Positions 34,463 to 42,383 of a DNA stretch of 64,000 nt are shown piece after piece. The notes below the pieces were generated by a model. The model saw nothing but the letters and a program-made list of their open reading frames with translations. It was not told the origin of the DNA and did not search any database. Numbering within the stretch: the stretch's first letter is position 1; every line of letters begins with the position of its first letter. The position numbers were made by a program, and so were the translations under genes. The DNA is from Cellulomonas sp. URHE0023 (GTDB lineage Bacteria > Actinomycetota > Actinomycetes > Actinomycetales > Cellulomonadaceae), in the NCBI RefSeq assembly GCF_000688475.1, contig NZ_JIAN01000006.1, forward strand, positions 124,001 to 188,000. Reading direction: 5' to 3'.

Positions 34463-34941
34463 GGTCGTCCTCCCTCGATCCCCGGATAGGTCCTGCGCAG
34501 TGCCGCGATACCGTCCGACCCGGCGCGTCGCGCGGCGGCCGCCGTACCTCCGACGAGCGCAGCGACGTCGTCGTACGGGAGTCCGCCGAGGTGGTGGTAG
34601 GCGACGACGTGCCGCTGCTTGTCGGGCAGAGCGGCCAACGCGGCCCAGAGGTCGAGGTCCCGACCACCCGCCGTGGTCGACCTGTCCGGGACCTCGGCGA
34701 CGGGGACCGCCTGGCGCGCGGCGCGACGGACCACGTCGATCGCCTTGCGGTGCGCGATCGTCACGAGCCACGCCTCGACGTTCGCGTCGTCGGGCAGGTC
34801 GGGGTAGGCACCGAGCGCCGACAGGAACGTCTCGGACCAGGCGTCGTCGGCGTCCGCAGGTCCCACCACGGCACGGCAGACACGCAGCACGGTGGGACCG
34901 TGCGCGGCGACCACTGCCTCGAAGGGTTGCTTCACGCTCAC
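34459..34941 (-). CDS. ECF-type sigma factor coupled to ogt
   Basis: 160 residues. Region 2: LRVCRAVVGPADADDAWSET with AWLVTIAHRKAIDVVRRAAR; region 4: LAALPDKQRHVVAYHHLGGL with PYDDVAALVGGTAAAARRAG. Compact ECF architecture, no extension. No anti-sigma gene is adjacent; its only evident operon mates are ogt and the DUF2277 gene, so it may drive an alkylation response, which is inference. GTG 34941 is first of two possible GTG starts two codons apart. Confidence 0.85.
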   Translation of the reverse strand: MSVKQPFEAVVAAHGPTVLRVCRAVVGPADADDAWSETFLSALGAYPDLPDDANVEAWLVTIAHRKAIDVVRRAARQAVPVAEVPDRSTTAGGRDLDLWAALAALPDKQRHVVAYHHLGGLPYDDVAALVGGTAAAARRAGSDGIAALRRTYPGIEGGRP

Positions 34942-34985
34942 AGTGTGCAGACGCGTGGGGGTGCCCGTACGTGAGGTCCGACTTC

Positions 34986-34991
34986 TAGGGT
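34986..34991 (+). promoter_or_regulatory. Leaderless -10 element for pirin gene
   Basis: TAGGGT, then exactly 7 bases to GTG 34999. This TANNNT-N7-start arrangement is the standard actinobacterial leaderless layout and fixes the pirin start at 34999 instead of the GTG at 34990, which overlaps the element. Confidence 0.55.
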
Positions 34992-34998
34992 GGTCCTC

Positions 34999-35973
34999 GT
35001 GACGAACCTGGAGGTCCGGCCGGTGCCCGAGCTCTGCGACCTCGCACCGACGCGAGGGCCGGTCGTCGAGCTGCACGCGTCGCGCGACGTCCCCCTCGGC
35101 GGCGTCCGCGCGATGCAGGTCCGCCGGACGCTTCCGCAGCGAGGGTTGCCGCTCGTCGGTGCGTGGTGCTTCCTCGACGAGTTCGGCCCGCAGAACGTCG
35201 ACATGCGGGTGCTCCCCCATCCCCACACCGGCTTGCAGACCGTCACGTGGCCGGTCGCGGGCGAGATCCTGCACCGCGACAGCGTCGGCTCCGAGGCCGT
35301 CGTCCGACCGGGGCAGCTCAACCTGATGACGGCCGGTCATGGCGTGTCGCACTCGGAGTTCTCGCTCGGCTCAGCACCGCTGCTGCACGCCGCACAGCTG
35401 TGGATCGCGCTGCCCGACGGCGTCGCCCAGGGTGCGGCCGGCTTCGAGCAGGTGGGCGACCTGCCGCAGTGGTCGACTACGGGCGTCCGCGCGACGGTCT
35501 TCGTCGGGCAGCTCGACGGTCACGCGTCGCCGGCGCGCGTGCACACGCCCTTGCTGGGTGCCGAGGTGACCGTCGACGCCGGTGCGGCGGCGGAGGTTCC
35601 TCTGGTCCCGGGGTTCGAGCACGCTGTTCTCGTCCTGGACGGTGCGCTCGACGTCGCCGGCACGGCGCACGCACCGAGCGGGCTGCTGTACCTCGGCGAC
35701 GGCCGCTCGTCGGTCCACCTGCGCTCGCGCGAGGGAGCCCGTCTCCTGCTCCTCGGCGGAGCACCGTTCGAGCACGACCTCGTGATGTGGTGGAACTTCG
35801 TCGGCCGCGACCACGCCGACATCGCCCAGGCCCGGGCCGACTGGGAGTCACCGGAGCGCGCGGACCGGTTCGGAGTCGTCCACGGGCACGGGGACCTGCG
35901 CATCCCGGCGCCCGAGCTCCCGAACATCCGCCTGCAGCCGCGGCGCCGCCGGCCCCCCGAGGAACCAGGATGA
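34999..35973 (+). CDS. Pirin family protein
   Basis: 324 residues, bicupin. The N-terminal cupin has the metal ligands in VLPHPHTGLQTVTWPVAGEI and GHGVSHSEFS; pirins bind Fe or other metals and some are quercetin 2,3-dioxygenases or redox sensors. The C-terminal cupin includes FEHAVLVLDGALDVAG and the conserved EHDLVMWWNFVGRDHADIA. Ends Arg/Pro-rich. Overlaps the YbaK gene by ATGA, forming a two-gene operon. Confidence 0.9.
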   Translation: MTNLEVRPVPELCDLAPTRGPVVELHASRDVPLGGVRAMQVRRTLPQRGLPLVGAWCFLDEFGPQNVDMRVLPHPHTGLQTVTWPVAGEILHRDSVGSEAVVRPGQLNLMTAGHGVSHSEFSLGSAPLLHAAQLWIALPDGVAQGAAGFEQVGDLPQWSTTGVRATVFVGQLDGHASPARVHTPLLGAEVTVDAGAAAEVPLVPGFEHAVLVLDGALDVAGTAHAPSGLLYLGDGRSSVHLRSREGARLLLLGGAPFEHDLVMWWNFVGRDHADIAQARADWESPERADRFGVVHGHGDLRIPAPELPNIRLQPRRRRPPEEPG

Positions 35974-36446
35974 CCGAGCTGCCGGTCCGCTCCCGTCTGG
36001 TTGCCACGGCCCTGGCCGACGCCGGCGTCGTGGGTCTCGTCCGCGAGCTCCCCGACTCGGCCCGCACGGCCGCCGAGGCTGCGGCTGCACTCGGCGTCGA
36101 GGTAGGTGCGATCGCCAACAGCCTGATCTTCTGGGCCGACGACGCACCCCTGCTCGTCCTCACGAGCGGACGTCACCGCGTCGACACGGCGACCCTCGCC
36201 GCGACGCTCGGCAAGGCACACGTGGCACGGGCGACCCCCGACCAGGTGCGCACGGCAACCGGCCAGGCCATCGGCGGAGTCGCACCCCTGGGCCATCCGA
36301 CGCCTGTGGAGACAGTCGTCGACGTGGCACTCGAGGACTACCCGCAGGTCTGGGCGGCCGGCGGGACTCCGCACACGGTGTTCCCGACGACGTTCGAGGA
36401 GCTCGTGCGCGTCACGCATGGTCGCCCGCTCGTCGTCGGCGACTGA
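35970..36446 (+). CDS. YbaK/EbsC-family (aminoacyl-tRNA editing-like) protein
   Basis: 158 residues of the YbaK/ProX fold. AAALGVEVGAIANSLIFWAD and LVLTSGRHRVDTATLAATLG are the central blocks, followed by IGGVAPLGHPTPVETVVDVA, the catalytic-loop Gly-Val-xx-xG-H. Members deacylate mischarged tRNA, often Cys-tRNAPro or Ala-tRNAPro. ATG 35970 overlaps the pirin stop. Ends 59 bases before the receiver-flavoprotein gene. Confidence 0.88.
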   Translation: MTELPVRSRLVATALADAGVVGLVRELPDSARTAAEAAAALGVEVGAIANSLIFWADDAPLLVLTSGRHRVDTATLAATLGKAHVARATPDQVRTATGQAIGGVAPLGHPTPVETVVDVALEDYPQVWAAGGTPHTVFPTTFEELVRVTHGRPLVVGD

Positions 36447-36505
36447 CATTTCGGGCTCCGGAGCACAGACTGTGCGCAGAGACCCTGGACCGAAGAAGGA
36501 GTCAC

Positions 36506-38179
36506 GTGGAGCAGGTGCAACAACGCCAACCGGTCCTTCTGACGGTCGACGACGACCCCGCTGTCTCCCGTTCGGTGGCCCGGGACCTGCGGCGCCAGTA
36601 CGGGTCGGCGTACCGGGTGGTGCGCGCCGAGTCCGGGTCAGCCGCGCTGGACGCGCTGCGCGAGCTCAAGCTCCGCGGCGACCAGGTGGCCGTGCTGCTC
36701 GCCGACCACCGCATGCCGGAGATGAACGGTCTGGAGTTCCTCGAGCAGGCGATGGACCTGTTCCCTGCGGCCCGCCGCATCCTGCTCACCGCGTACGCGG
36801 ACACCGACGTCGCGATCGACGCGGTCAACGTGATCGACCTCGACCACTACCTGCTCAAGCCCTGGGACCCGCCGGAGGAGAAGTTCTACCCGGTGATCGA
36901 CGCCCAGCTCAAGGCGTGGAAGACGTCGCCGCACAAGTCGGTGGCCGAGACGAAGGTGGTCGGTCACCGCTGGTCGGCCCGGTCGTCCGAGGTGCGCGAG
37001 TTCCTGGCGCGCAACCAGGTGGCCTACCGCTGGTACGCGTCCGACGAGCCCGAGGGCCGACGGCTGCTGGAGGCCGCCGGACAGGACGGGCTGAACCTGC
37101 CCCTCGTGATCACGACGGAGGCCAAGGCCCTCGTCGCGCCGACGGACGCCGAGCTCGCCGCCGAGGTCGGACTGACCGTGTCACCCGCCGAGCAGTTCTA
37201 CGACCTCGTCGTCATCGGGGGTGGCCCGGCCGGGCTGAGCGCCGCGCTGTACGGCGCCTCGGAAGGGCTGCGCACGGCGCTGGTCGAGCGGACCGCGACC
37301 GGCGGACAGGCGGGCCAGAGCTCGCGGATCGAGAACTACCTCGGCTTCCCCGACGGGGTGTCCGGCGCTCAGCTCACCGAGCGGGCCCGCCGGCAGGCGC
37401 TGAAGTTCGGGGCCGAGATCGTCATGACCCAGGACGCGGTCGGGCTCGAGGTCAACGGCGCGGCCCGGTCGGTGCGGTTCGCCGACGGCAGCTCGGTGGA
37501 CGCGCACACGGTCATCCTGGCCAGCGGAGTTGCCTACCGGGAGCTCGACGGACCGGGCATCGGGGCGCTGACGGGCCGGGGCGTCTACTACGGCTCAGCG
37601 CTCACCGAGGCCAACGCGTGCTCCGACCAGGACATCTACGTCGTCGGCGGGGCCAACTCCGCGGGGCAGGCGGCGATGTTCCTGTCGGCGCACGCCCGCT
37701 CGGTGACGCTCGTAGTTCGGGCCGACTCTCTCGTCCAGTCGATGTCGCACTACCTGGTCGAGCAGGTGGAGAGCAACGAGCGCATCCGCGTCCGGACCAG
37801 GTCGGAGGTGGTCGAGGCGGTCGGCGACGACCACCTCGAGCAGCTCGTGCTCCGGGACACGGTCACCGGTGAGAAGGAGACGGTGGAGACCGGCTGGCTG
37901 TTCGTGTTCATCGGCGCCGCACCCCTGACGACCTGGCTCGACGGTGTCGTGACCAGGGACACGCACGGGTTCGTCCGTGCGGGGCACGACCTGCTCGTCG
38001 ACGGCCGTCCCCCGGAGGCGTGGCCCCTCGACCGGCCGCCCTACCACCTGGAGACGAGCGTGCCCGGGGTGTTCGCCGCGGGCGACGTGCGGGCCGAGTC
38101 GGCCAAGCGCGTAGCCAGCGCCGTCGGCGAGGGCGCCATGGCCGTCATGCTCGTCCACCGCTACCTGGACCAGCTGTAA
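36506..38179 (+). CDS. Receiver domain fused to thioredoxin-reductase-like flavoprotein lacking CxxC
   Basis: 557 residues. Residues about 1-130 are a response-regulator receiver: acidic pair in VLLTVDDDPAVS, phospho-acceptor Asp near 66 in VLLADHRMPEMNG, and Lys near 119 in YLLKPWDPP. Residues about 150-215 form a small thioredoxin-like segment (REFLARNQVAYRWYASDEP). From about 230 comes a TrxR fold: FAD motif VVIGGGPAGLSAAL, NAD(P) motif YVVGGANSAGQAAMFL and GVFAAGDVRAESAKRV. In place of the usual CATC disulfide the sequence is GVYYGSALTEANAC, so classical disulfide transfer is impossible. GTG 36506 has AAGGAG 4 bases upstream. Operon head for the kinase and zinc finger genes. Confidence 0.9.
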   Translation: MEQVQQRQPVLLTVDDDPAVSRSVARDLRRQYGSAYRVVRAESGSAALDALRELKLRGDQVAVLLADHRMPEMNGLEFLEQAMDLFPAARRILLTAYADTDVAIDAVNVIDLDHYLLKPWDPPEEKFYPVIDAQLKAWKTSPHKSVAETKVVGHRWSARSSEVREFLARNQVAYRWYASDEPEGRRLLEAAGQDGLNLPLVITTEAKALVAPTDAELAAEVGLTVSPAEQFYDLVVIGGGPAGLSAALYGASEGLRTALVERTATGGQAGQSSRIENYLGFPDGVSGAQLTERARRQALKFGAEIVMTQDAVGLEVNGAARSVRFADGSSVDAHTVILASGVAYRELDGPGIGALTGRGVYYGSALTEANACSDQDIYVVGGANSAGQAAMFLSAHARSVTLVVRADSLVQSMSHYLVEQVESNERIRVRTRSEVVEAVGDDHLEQLVLRDTVTGEKETVETGWLFVFIGAAPLTTWLDGVVTRDTHGFVRAGHDLLVDGRPPEAWPLDRPPYHLETSVPGVFAAGDVRAESAKRVASAVGEGAMAVMLVHRYLDQL

Positions 38180-38215
38180 CCACCCACCACCGCTACCTGG
38201 AGCAGCTGTGACCAC
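38155..38215 (+). repeat. 29-bp direct duplication spanning a stop and the next start
   Basis: Copies at 38155-38183 and 38187-38215 match at 27 of 29 bases. Copy 1 encodes the last residues YLDQL and stop TAA of the flavoprotein. Copy 2 reads YLEQL and then GTGA, whose GTG is the start of the histidine kinase. The simplest history is an ancestral GTGA stop/start overlap duplicated so that the genes separated, with the upstream TGA later becoming TAA. Confidence 0.85.
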
Positions 38216-39698
38216 GACCGAAGAGCCGACGACGGCAGAACCGACGCGCGAGCACCTGCCCTGCGACATCGACGAGCTGCGGTCCACGTTCCTGTTCGAG
38301 AAGCTCAGCGACGAACAGCTCCTGTGGTTGTGCGGTCACGGCCACGTGGAGCGGTACGAACCCGGCGTGCTGTACCGCGAGGGCGAGCCGGCCACGGAGT
38401 TCTACGTGATGCTCGACGGGTCGGTCGCCCTGTACCGCCGGGTCGGCGACGACGACATCGAGGTCAGCCGGACGAGCCAGAAGGGCGTCTACGCGGGCGC
38501 CTTCGCGTCCTACCTGGGCGACCGCGCGCAGACCTACACCCAGACCATCCGGATCCTCGAGCCGTCCCGCTGGTACGTGCTGTCCGCGGGCGACTTCTCC
38601 GCCTTCATGAACGACTGGTTCCCGATGGCGGTCCACCTGCTGGAAGGGCTCTTCTTCGGGCAGCAGAACTCCCACCGTGCGATCGGTCAGCGCGAGCGGC
38701 TCCTGGCGCTGGGCTCGCTGTCCGCGGGCCTGACCCACGAGCTCAACAACCCCGCCGCCGCGGCCACCCGGGCGACCGCCACGCTGCGCGAGCGCGTGGC
38801 CGGTATGCGCCACAAGCTCGCGTTCATCGCCTCGGGCGCGTACGACAGCGAGCAGCTGAACCAGATCATCACGTTGCAGGAGAAGGCGGTCCACTCCCTG
38901 GCTGCGACGCGAGCAGCGGGCCACAAGCTGTCGGCGATGGAGGTGTCCGACCTCGAGGACGCCATCGGGGACTGGATGGACGCGCACGGCATCGAGGGCG
39001 GGTGGGAGCTGGCGGAGAGCTTCGTCACCGCGGGGATCGACCCGGCGTGGCTCGACGCCGTGGCGGCCTGGGTGGGCGACGAGGTGCTCGAGGGTGCCGT
39101 GCGCTGGCTCGCCTACACCCTCGAGACCGAGCTGCTCATGACCGAGGTCGAGGACGCCACGAGCCGGATCTCGTCGCTGGTCGGCGCCGCGAAGCAGTAC
39201 TCGCAGATCGGGCACGCACCCGAGCAGCTGGTCGACGTGCACGACCTGCTCGACAGCACCCTGACGATGCTCGACCGCAAGCTGGGCGACGGGGTCACCG
39301 TGGTCCGGAACTACGACCGCGACCTCGCGCCGATCGTCGTCTTCGCAGCCGAGCTCAACCAGGTGTGGACCAACCTGGTCGACAACGCCGTCCAGGCGAT
39401 GGCGGGACAGCCGGACGGGCACAGGACGCTGACGCTCACCACCCGGGGCGTGGACGACTGGCTCGAGGTCGAGGTCGCCGATACCGGCTCCGGCATCCCC
39501 GAGCAGGTGATCGGCCGCGTGTTCGAGCCGTTCTTCACCACCAAGGACGTCGGCTCGGGGACGGGCCTCGGCCTCGACATCTCCTGGCGCATCGTCGTCG
39601 ACAAGCACCACGGCGACCTGTCCGTGACCTCACGCCCGGGTGACACCCGGTTCCGCGTCCGGCTCCCCTACTCGCCGACCGAAGGGCCCACCGCATGA
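38208..39698 (+). CDS. Cyclic-nucleotide-binding-domain histidine kinase
   Basis: 496 residues, no membrane segment. Residues about 22-145 are a CNB/Crp-like beta-roll (FLFEKLSDEQLLWLCGHGHV, YREGEPATEFYVMLDGSVAL). The H-box follows, LLALGSLSAGLTHELNNPAA (His near 178), then a long helical insertion (about 200-320) and the ATPase: N-box NQVWTNLVDNAVQAM, DTGSGIP, FEPFFTTK, GTGLGLDIS. The likely phospho-partner is the receiver of the preceding gene. The CNB pocket may sense a nucleotide or a redox ligand. GTG 38208 lies inside the second copy of a 29-bp repeat. Stop overlaps the next start (ATGA). Confidence 0.9.
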   Translation: MTTTEEPTTAEPTREHLPCDIDELRSTFLFEKLSDEQLLWLCGHGHVERYEPGVLYREGEPATEFYVMLDGSVALYRRVGDDDIEVSRTSQKGVYAGAFASYLGDRAQTYTQTIRILEPSRWYVLSAGDFSAFMNDWFPMAVHLLEGLFFGQQNSHRAIGQRERLLALGSLSAGLTHELNNPAAAATRATATLRERVAGMRHKLAFIASGAYDSEQLNQIITLQEKAVHSLAATRAAGHKLSAMEVSDLEDAIGDWMDAHGIEGGWELAESFVTAGIDPAWLDAVAAWVGDEVLEGAVRWLAYTLETELLMTEVEDATSRISSLVGAAKQYSQIGHAPEQLVDVHDLLDSTLTMLDRKLGDGVTVVRNYDRDLAPIVVFAAELNQVWTNLVDNAVQAMAGQPDGHRTLTLTTRGVDDWLEVEVADTGSGIPEQVIGRVFEPFFTTKDVGSGTGLGLDISWRIVVDKHHGDLSVTSRPGDTRFRVRLPYSPTEGPTA

Positions 39699-40033
39699 GC
39701 ATCGACCCGACCGTTCCGCCGAGCGGGGACGGGTGCCTCGAGTGCGACGCAGCGAACGGCTGGTGGTTCCACCTGCGGCGCTGCGCGACGTGCGGTCACA
39801 TCGGGTGCTGCGACACGTCACCCTCGCAGCACGCCACGGCGCACTTCCGGGACACCGGGCACCCCGTGATGCGGACGTTCGAGCCCGACGAGGACTGGTT
39901 CTGGGACTACACCGCTGACGCGTACACCGTGGGTCCTGCGCTCGCAGGCCCGGAGCACCGCCCGGTCGAGCAGACCGTTCCCGGCCCCGCGGGTCGTGTC
40001 CCCGACGACTGGCGGTCCCACCTGCACCGATGA
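39695..40033 (+). CDS. UBP-type zinc finger protein
   Basis: 112 residues. The zinc finger (about 10-75) has GCLECDAANGWWFHLRRCAT, then CGHIGCCDTSPSQHATAHFR and DTGHPVMRTFEPDEDWFWDY: Cys pairs, the typical Trp, and three His, as in eukaryotic ubiquitin-binding ZnF-UBP domains. Bacteria lack ubiquitin, so it probably binds another C-terminal tail or acts as a scaffold. ATG 39695 overlaps the kinase stop, making it the third member of this module. The last 35 residues are polar and Pro-rich. Confidence 0.88.
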   Translation: MSIDPTVPPSGDGCLECDAANGWWFHLRRCATCGHIGCCDTSPSQHATAHFRDTGHPVMRTFEPDEDWFWDYTADAYTVGPALAGPEHRPVEQTVPGPAGRVPDDWRSHLHR

Positions 40034-40091
40034 GTCCGAGGTCGCTGTCGACGCCGGTGTCGTCGTCGAGAGCCCCAACAGAGGAGCGACG

Positions 40092-41669
40092 ATGGCGTAC
40101 GCGAACGACGGCAGGCTTCCGGTCATCTACGTCCGCGGGTACGCCGGCGGCCCGTCGGGAATCGACGAGGCGGTCGACGACCCGTTCTACGGGTTCAACG
40201 TGGGGTCGGTCCAGGTGCGGGTCGACGGCGGCGACCGCCCGGTGTTCCACCAGTTCGAGAGTCCGCTGCTGCGCCTGATGATCGACCACGACTACCGGCT
40301 CCTGGTCCAGGGCAACCAGCTCTCCTATCTCACCGAGCAGGAGCCGGGCACGGTCCCGGCGGCGTCGATCTGGGTGCACAGGTTCTACGACGAGTTCGCG
40401 CCGAACGTCACGAGGGACCCGAACGCGTTCAGCCTGCAACGCGCCGCCGAGAGCCTGTTCACCCTGGTCAAGCTCGTGCGCCGGCAGACCGGTGCACCGC
40501 GCGTGTTCCTGGTCGCGCACTCCATGGGCGGGCTGGTCGTGCGCTCCATGATCCAGCGGACGATCCCGGACGACCCCGACGTGGGCGGCCGGCCGGACGC
40601 GGCGACCGCGTTCGTCGACCGCGTCTTCACGTACGCGACGCCGCACGGCGGGATCGAGTTCGCGGTCGGGTTCGGGGCGCTCGAGCGGCTGCGGGACACC
40701 GGCGTCGCCGGCGCGGACATCTTCGGGCCGGAACGGATGCACGAGTACCTGACCTGGTCGGGGTCTCGCGACCCGGCCGAGCCGTTCGACGCGACCCGGA
40801 TGCCGGACGACGGCTTCCCCAAGGACAGGCTCTTCTGCCTCGTCGGCACGAACGCCGAGGACTACCCCGTCGCCAGAGGCCTCTCCTCGCGCGTCGTCGG
40901 TCCCCGCAGCGACGGTCTCGTGCAGATCGACAACGCCTCCGTGCAGGGCGCTCCGCGCGCGCTCGTGCACCGCAGCCACTCGGGTCGCTTCGGCATCGTG
41001 AACTCCGAGGAGGGCTACCAGAACCTGCGCCGGTTCCTCTTCGGGGACGTCGAGGTGCGCGCGGACCTCACGGACTGCCGGCTCCCCGGGACGCCGGACG
41101 ACGACACGGACTGGCAGCTCGAGATCGCGCTCTCCATCCGGGGCCTTCCGGTCGTGCTGCACGAGCAGACCGCAGCGCACCTGTGCCCCATCCAGATCGA
41201 GAAGCCGGTCAGCGAGGACGTCCCGAGCACGCCCGTGCCGGTGGTGCGCACCTACCTGTCGACGGCCGTGCGCAGACCGTCGGACGCCGCGACGGGACAG
41301 CAGTCACCCACGATGCGGCACGTGCTGCAGCTGCGGCTGGTCTCGCTGCGCAAGAAGGGGGGCCTGCTCACCTTCCTCGACCACCTCGAGTCGACCGCCG
41401 ACTGGTCGGACGTCCTCGTCGTCGACATCGCGTTCGAGCCGGGTGCTCCCCCGAAGTCGTGGGCGGTGTGGAACTCGGCGATCCCCGGTGCGATCAGCGA
41501 CTGGGTCCCCGACCCGGCCGTGAACCCTCCTCTGCAGGACGAGGATGCGGCGTCCGGGCGCTGGGTCGTTCGCGTCCCGGTCCCGCCCTCGGCGCGCGAG
41601 CTGCTCGGCGCCCAGGCCTCGGTCACGATCGAGGTCTCCGGGCGCACCACGTTGGACCTCGTCGTCTAG
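40092..41669 (+). CDS. Alpha/beta-hydrolase, lipase/PGAP1-like
   Basis: 525 residues. IYVRGYAGGPSGIDEAV is the oxyanion strand, FLVAHSMGGLVVRSM the nucleophile elbow (Ser), SDGLVQIDN a likely acid, and VHRSHSGRFG the catalytic His. The C-terminal 180 residues (about 345-525) are beta-rich with no recognised domain and may be a lipid- or protein-binding module (TDWQLEIALSIRGLPVVLHE). No signal peptide, so cytoplasmic or exported by an unknown route. ATG 40092 has GAGGAG 6 bases upstream. Follows the zinc finger gene by 58 bases; co-transcription possible. Confidence 0.82.
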   Translation: MAYANDGRLPVIYVRGYAGGPSGIDEAVDDPFYGFNVGSVQVRVDGGDRPVFHQFESPLLRLMIDHDYRLLVQGNQLSYLTEQEPGTVPAASIWVHRFYDEFAPNVTRDPNAFSLQRAAESLFTLVKLVRRQTGAPRVFLVAHSMGGLVVRSMIQRTIPDDPDVGGRPDAATAFVDRVFTYATPHGGIEFAVGFGALERLRDTGVAGADIFGPERMHEYLTWSGSRDPAEPFDATRMPDDGFPKDRLFCLVGTNAEDYPVARGLSSRVVGPRSDGLVQIDNASVQGAPRALVHRSHSGRFGIVNSEEGYQNLRRFLFGDVEVRADLTDCRLPGTPDDDTDWQLEIALSIRGLPVVLHEQTAAHLCPIQIEKPVSEDVPSTPVPVVRTYLSTAVRRPSDAATGQQSPTMRHVLQLRLVSLRKKGGLLTFLDHLESTADWSDVLVVDIAFEPGAPPKSWAVWNSAIPGAISDWVPDPAVNPPLQDEDAASGRWVVRVPVPPSARELLGAQASVTIEVSGRTTLDLVV

Positions 41670-41710
41670 GTCCGGGCGGTCGCGCGCCCTCGGCGCCTAG
41701 GTCCGGGCGG
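41666..41710. repeat. 14-bp direct repeat at convergent gene ends
   Basis: CTAGGTCCGGGCGG occurs at 41666-41679 and again at 41697-41710. The CTAG of the first copy provides the TAG stop of the plus-strand hydrolase; the CTAG of the second provides the TAG stop of the minus-strand anti-sigma gene. A local 31-base slippage duplication explains both. Confidence 0.7.
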
Positions 41711-42383
41711 ATGCGAGGGCGGTGTCCGATCCGGCGACCCGGATCTCCACGCTGCGGATGTCCTCCGTGACGATGCTCGACGACGCCCCGAGCCCACGCG
41801 CACCCGTCGTACGGGCCAACCAGGTCGCGACGACGGTCCGCTGTCCGGCGTCGTCGACCAGGACGAGCTCGTAGGTGGGTCCGTCGCCGGTCGACCACAG
41901 GTTGGCCGGGTAGCTGCACTCCCAGTCGATCCGGGTTCCCCAGCCCTTCTTCTCGAGCGTGAGGTCCGCGGTCACGGCGACGTCACCCACCGGCTCGAGC
42001 TCCAGGTTCGTGGTGACGCTCGCGCTCGGGGGCTCCGGTGCGGGCCCGGACAGGAACGTGCCGGCGAGACCACCCACGACGAGGAGGACCGCCGCAGCCC
42101 CCACCAGGGCGACGAACCGACGCCTGCGCACCCGCCTGGCCCTGTGGGCGAGCGCGGCGAGCTGGACCACGTCACCTGCGACGGAGTCGTCGATCTCGCT
42201 GAGTGCCTCCTGTGCCGGGACCAGACGGAGCAGTCCGGGCATCCCGGCCAGCTCCGCGACAGCGGCGCTGCACTCGGCGCAGGTGCGCAGGTGCTCCTCG
42301 AAGTCCCTCCTGTCCTGCGGGCCCAGAGCGCCGAGCACGTACGCGGCGTCCCACTCGCGGTACCGGTGGTCGATGCCGGTCAT
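41697..42383 (-). CDS. Zinc-containing anti-sigma factor (RslA-like)
   Basis: 228 residues. The ZAS motif His-x3-Cys-x2-Cys is HLRTCAECS (about 31-39), within an anti-sigma domain that begins MTGIDHRYREWDAAYVLGAL. One membrane helix (FVALVGAAAVLLVVGGLAGT, about 91-112) leads to an external domain of about 115 residues. ATG 42383 overlaps the sigma stop (ATGA). In the SigL/RslA pair of mycobacteria, oxidation of the ZAS site releases the sigma factor; the same logic is likely here. Confidence 0.9.
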   Translation of the reverse strand: MTGIDHRYREWDAAYVLGALGPQDRRDFEEHLRTCAECSAAVAELAGMPGLLRLVPAQEALSEIDDSVAGDVVQLAALAHRARRVRRRRFVALVGAAAVLLVVGGLAGTFLSGPAPEPPSASVTTNLELEPVGDVAVTADLTLEKKGWGTRIDWECSYPANLWSTGDGPTYELVLVDDAGQRTVVATWLARTTGARGLGASSSIVTEDIRSVEIRVAGSDTALASART

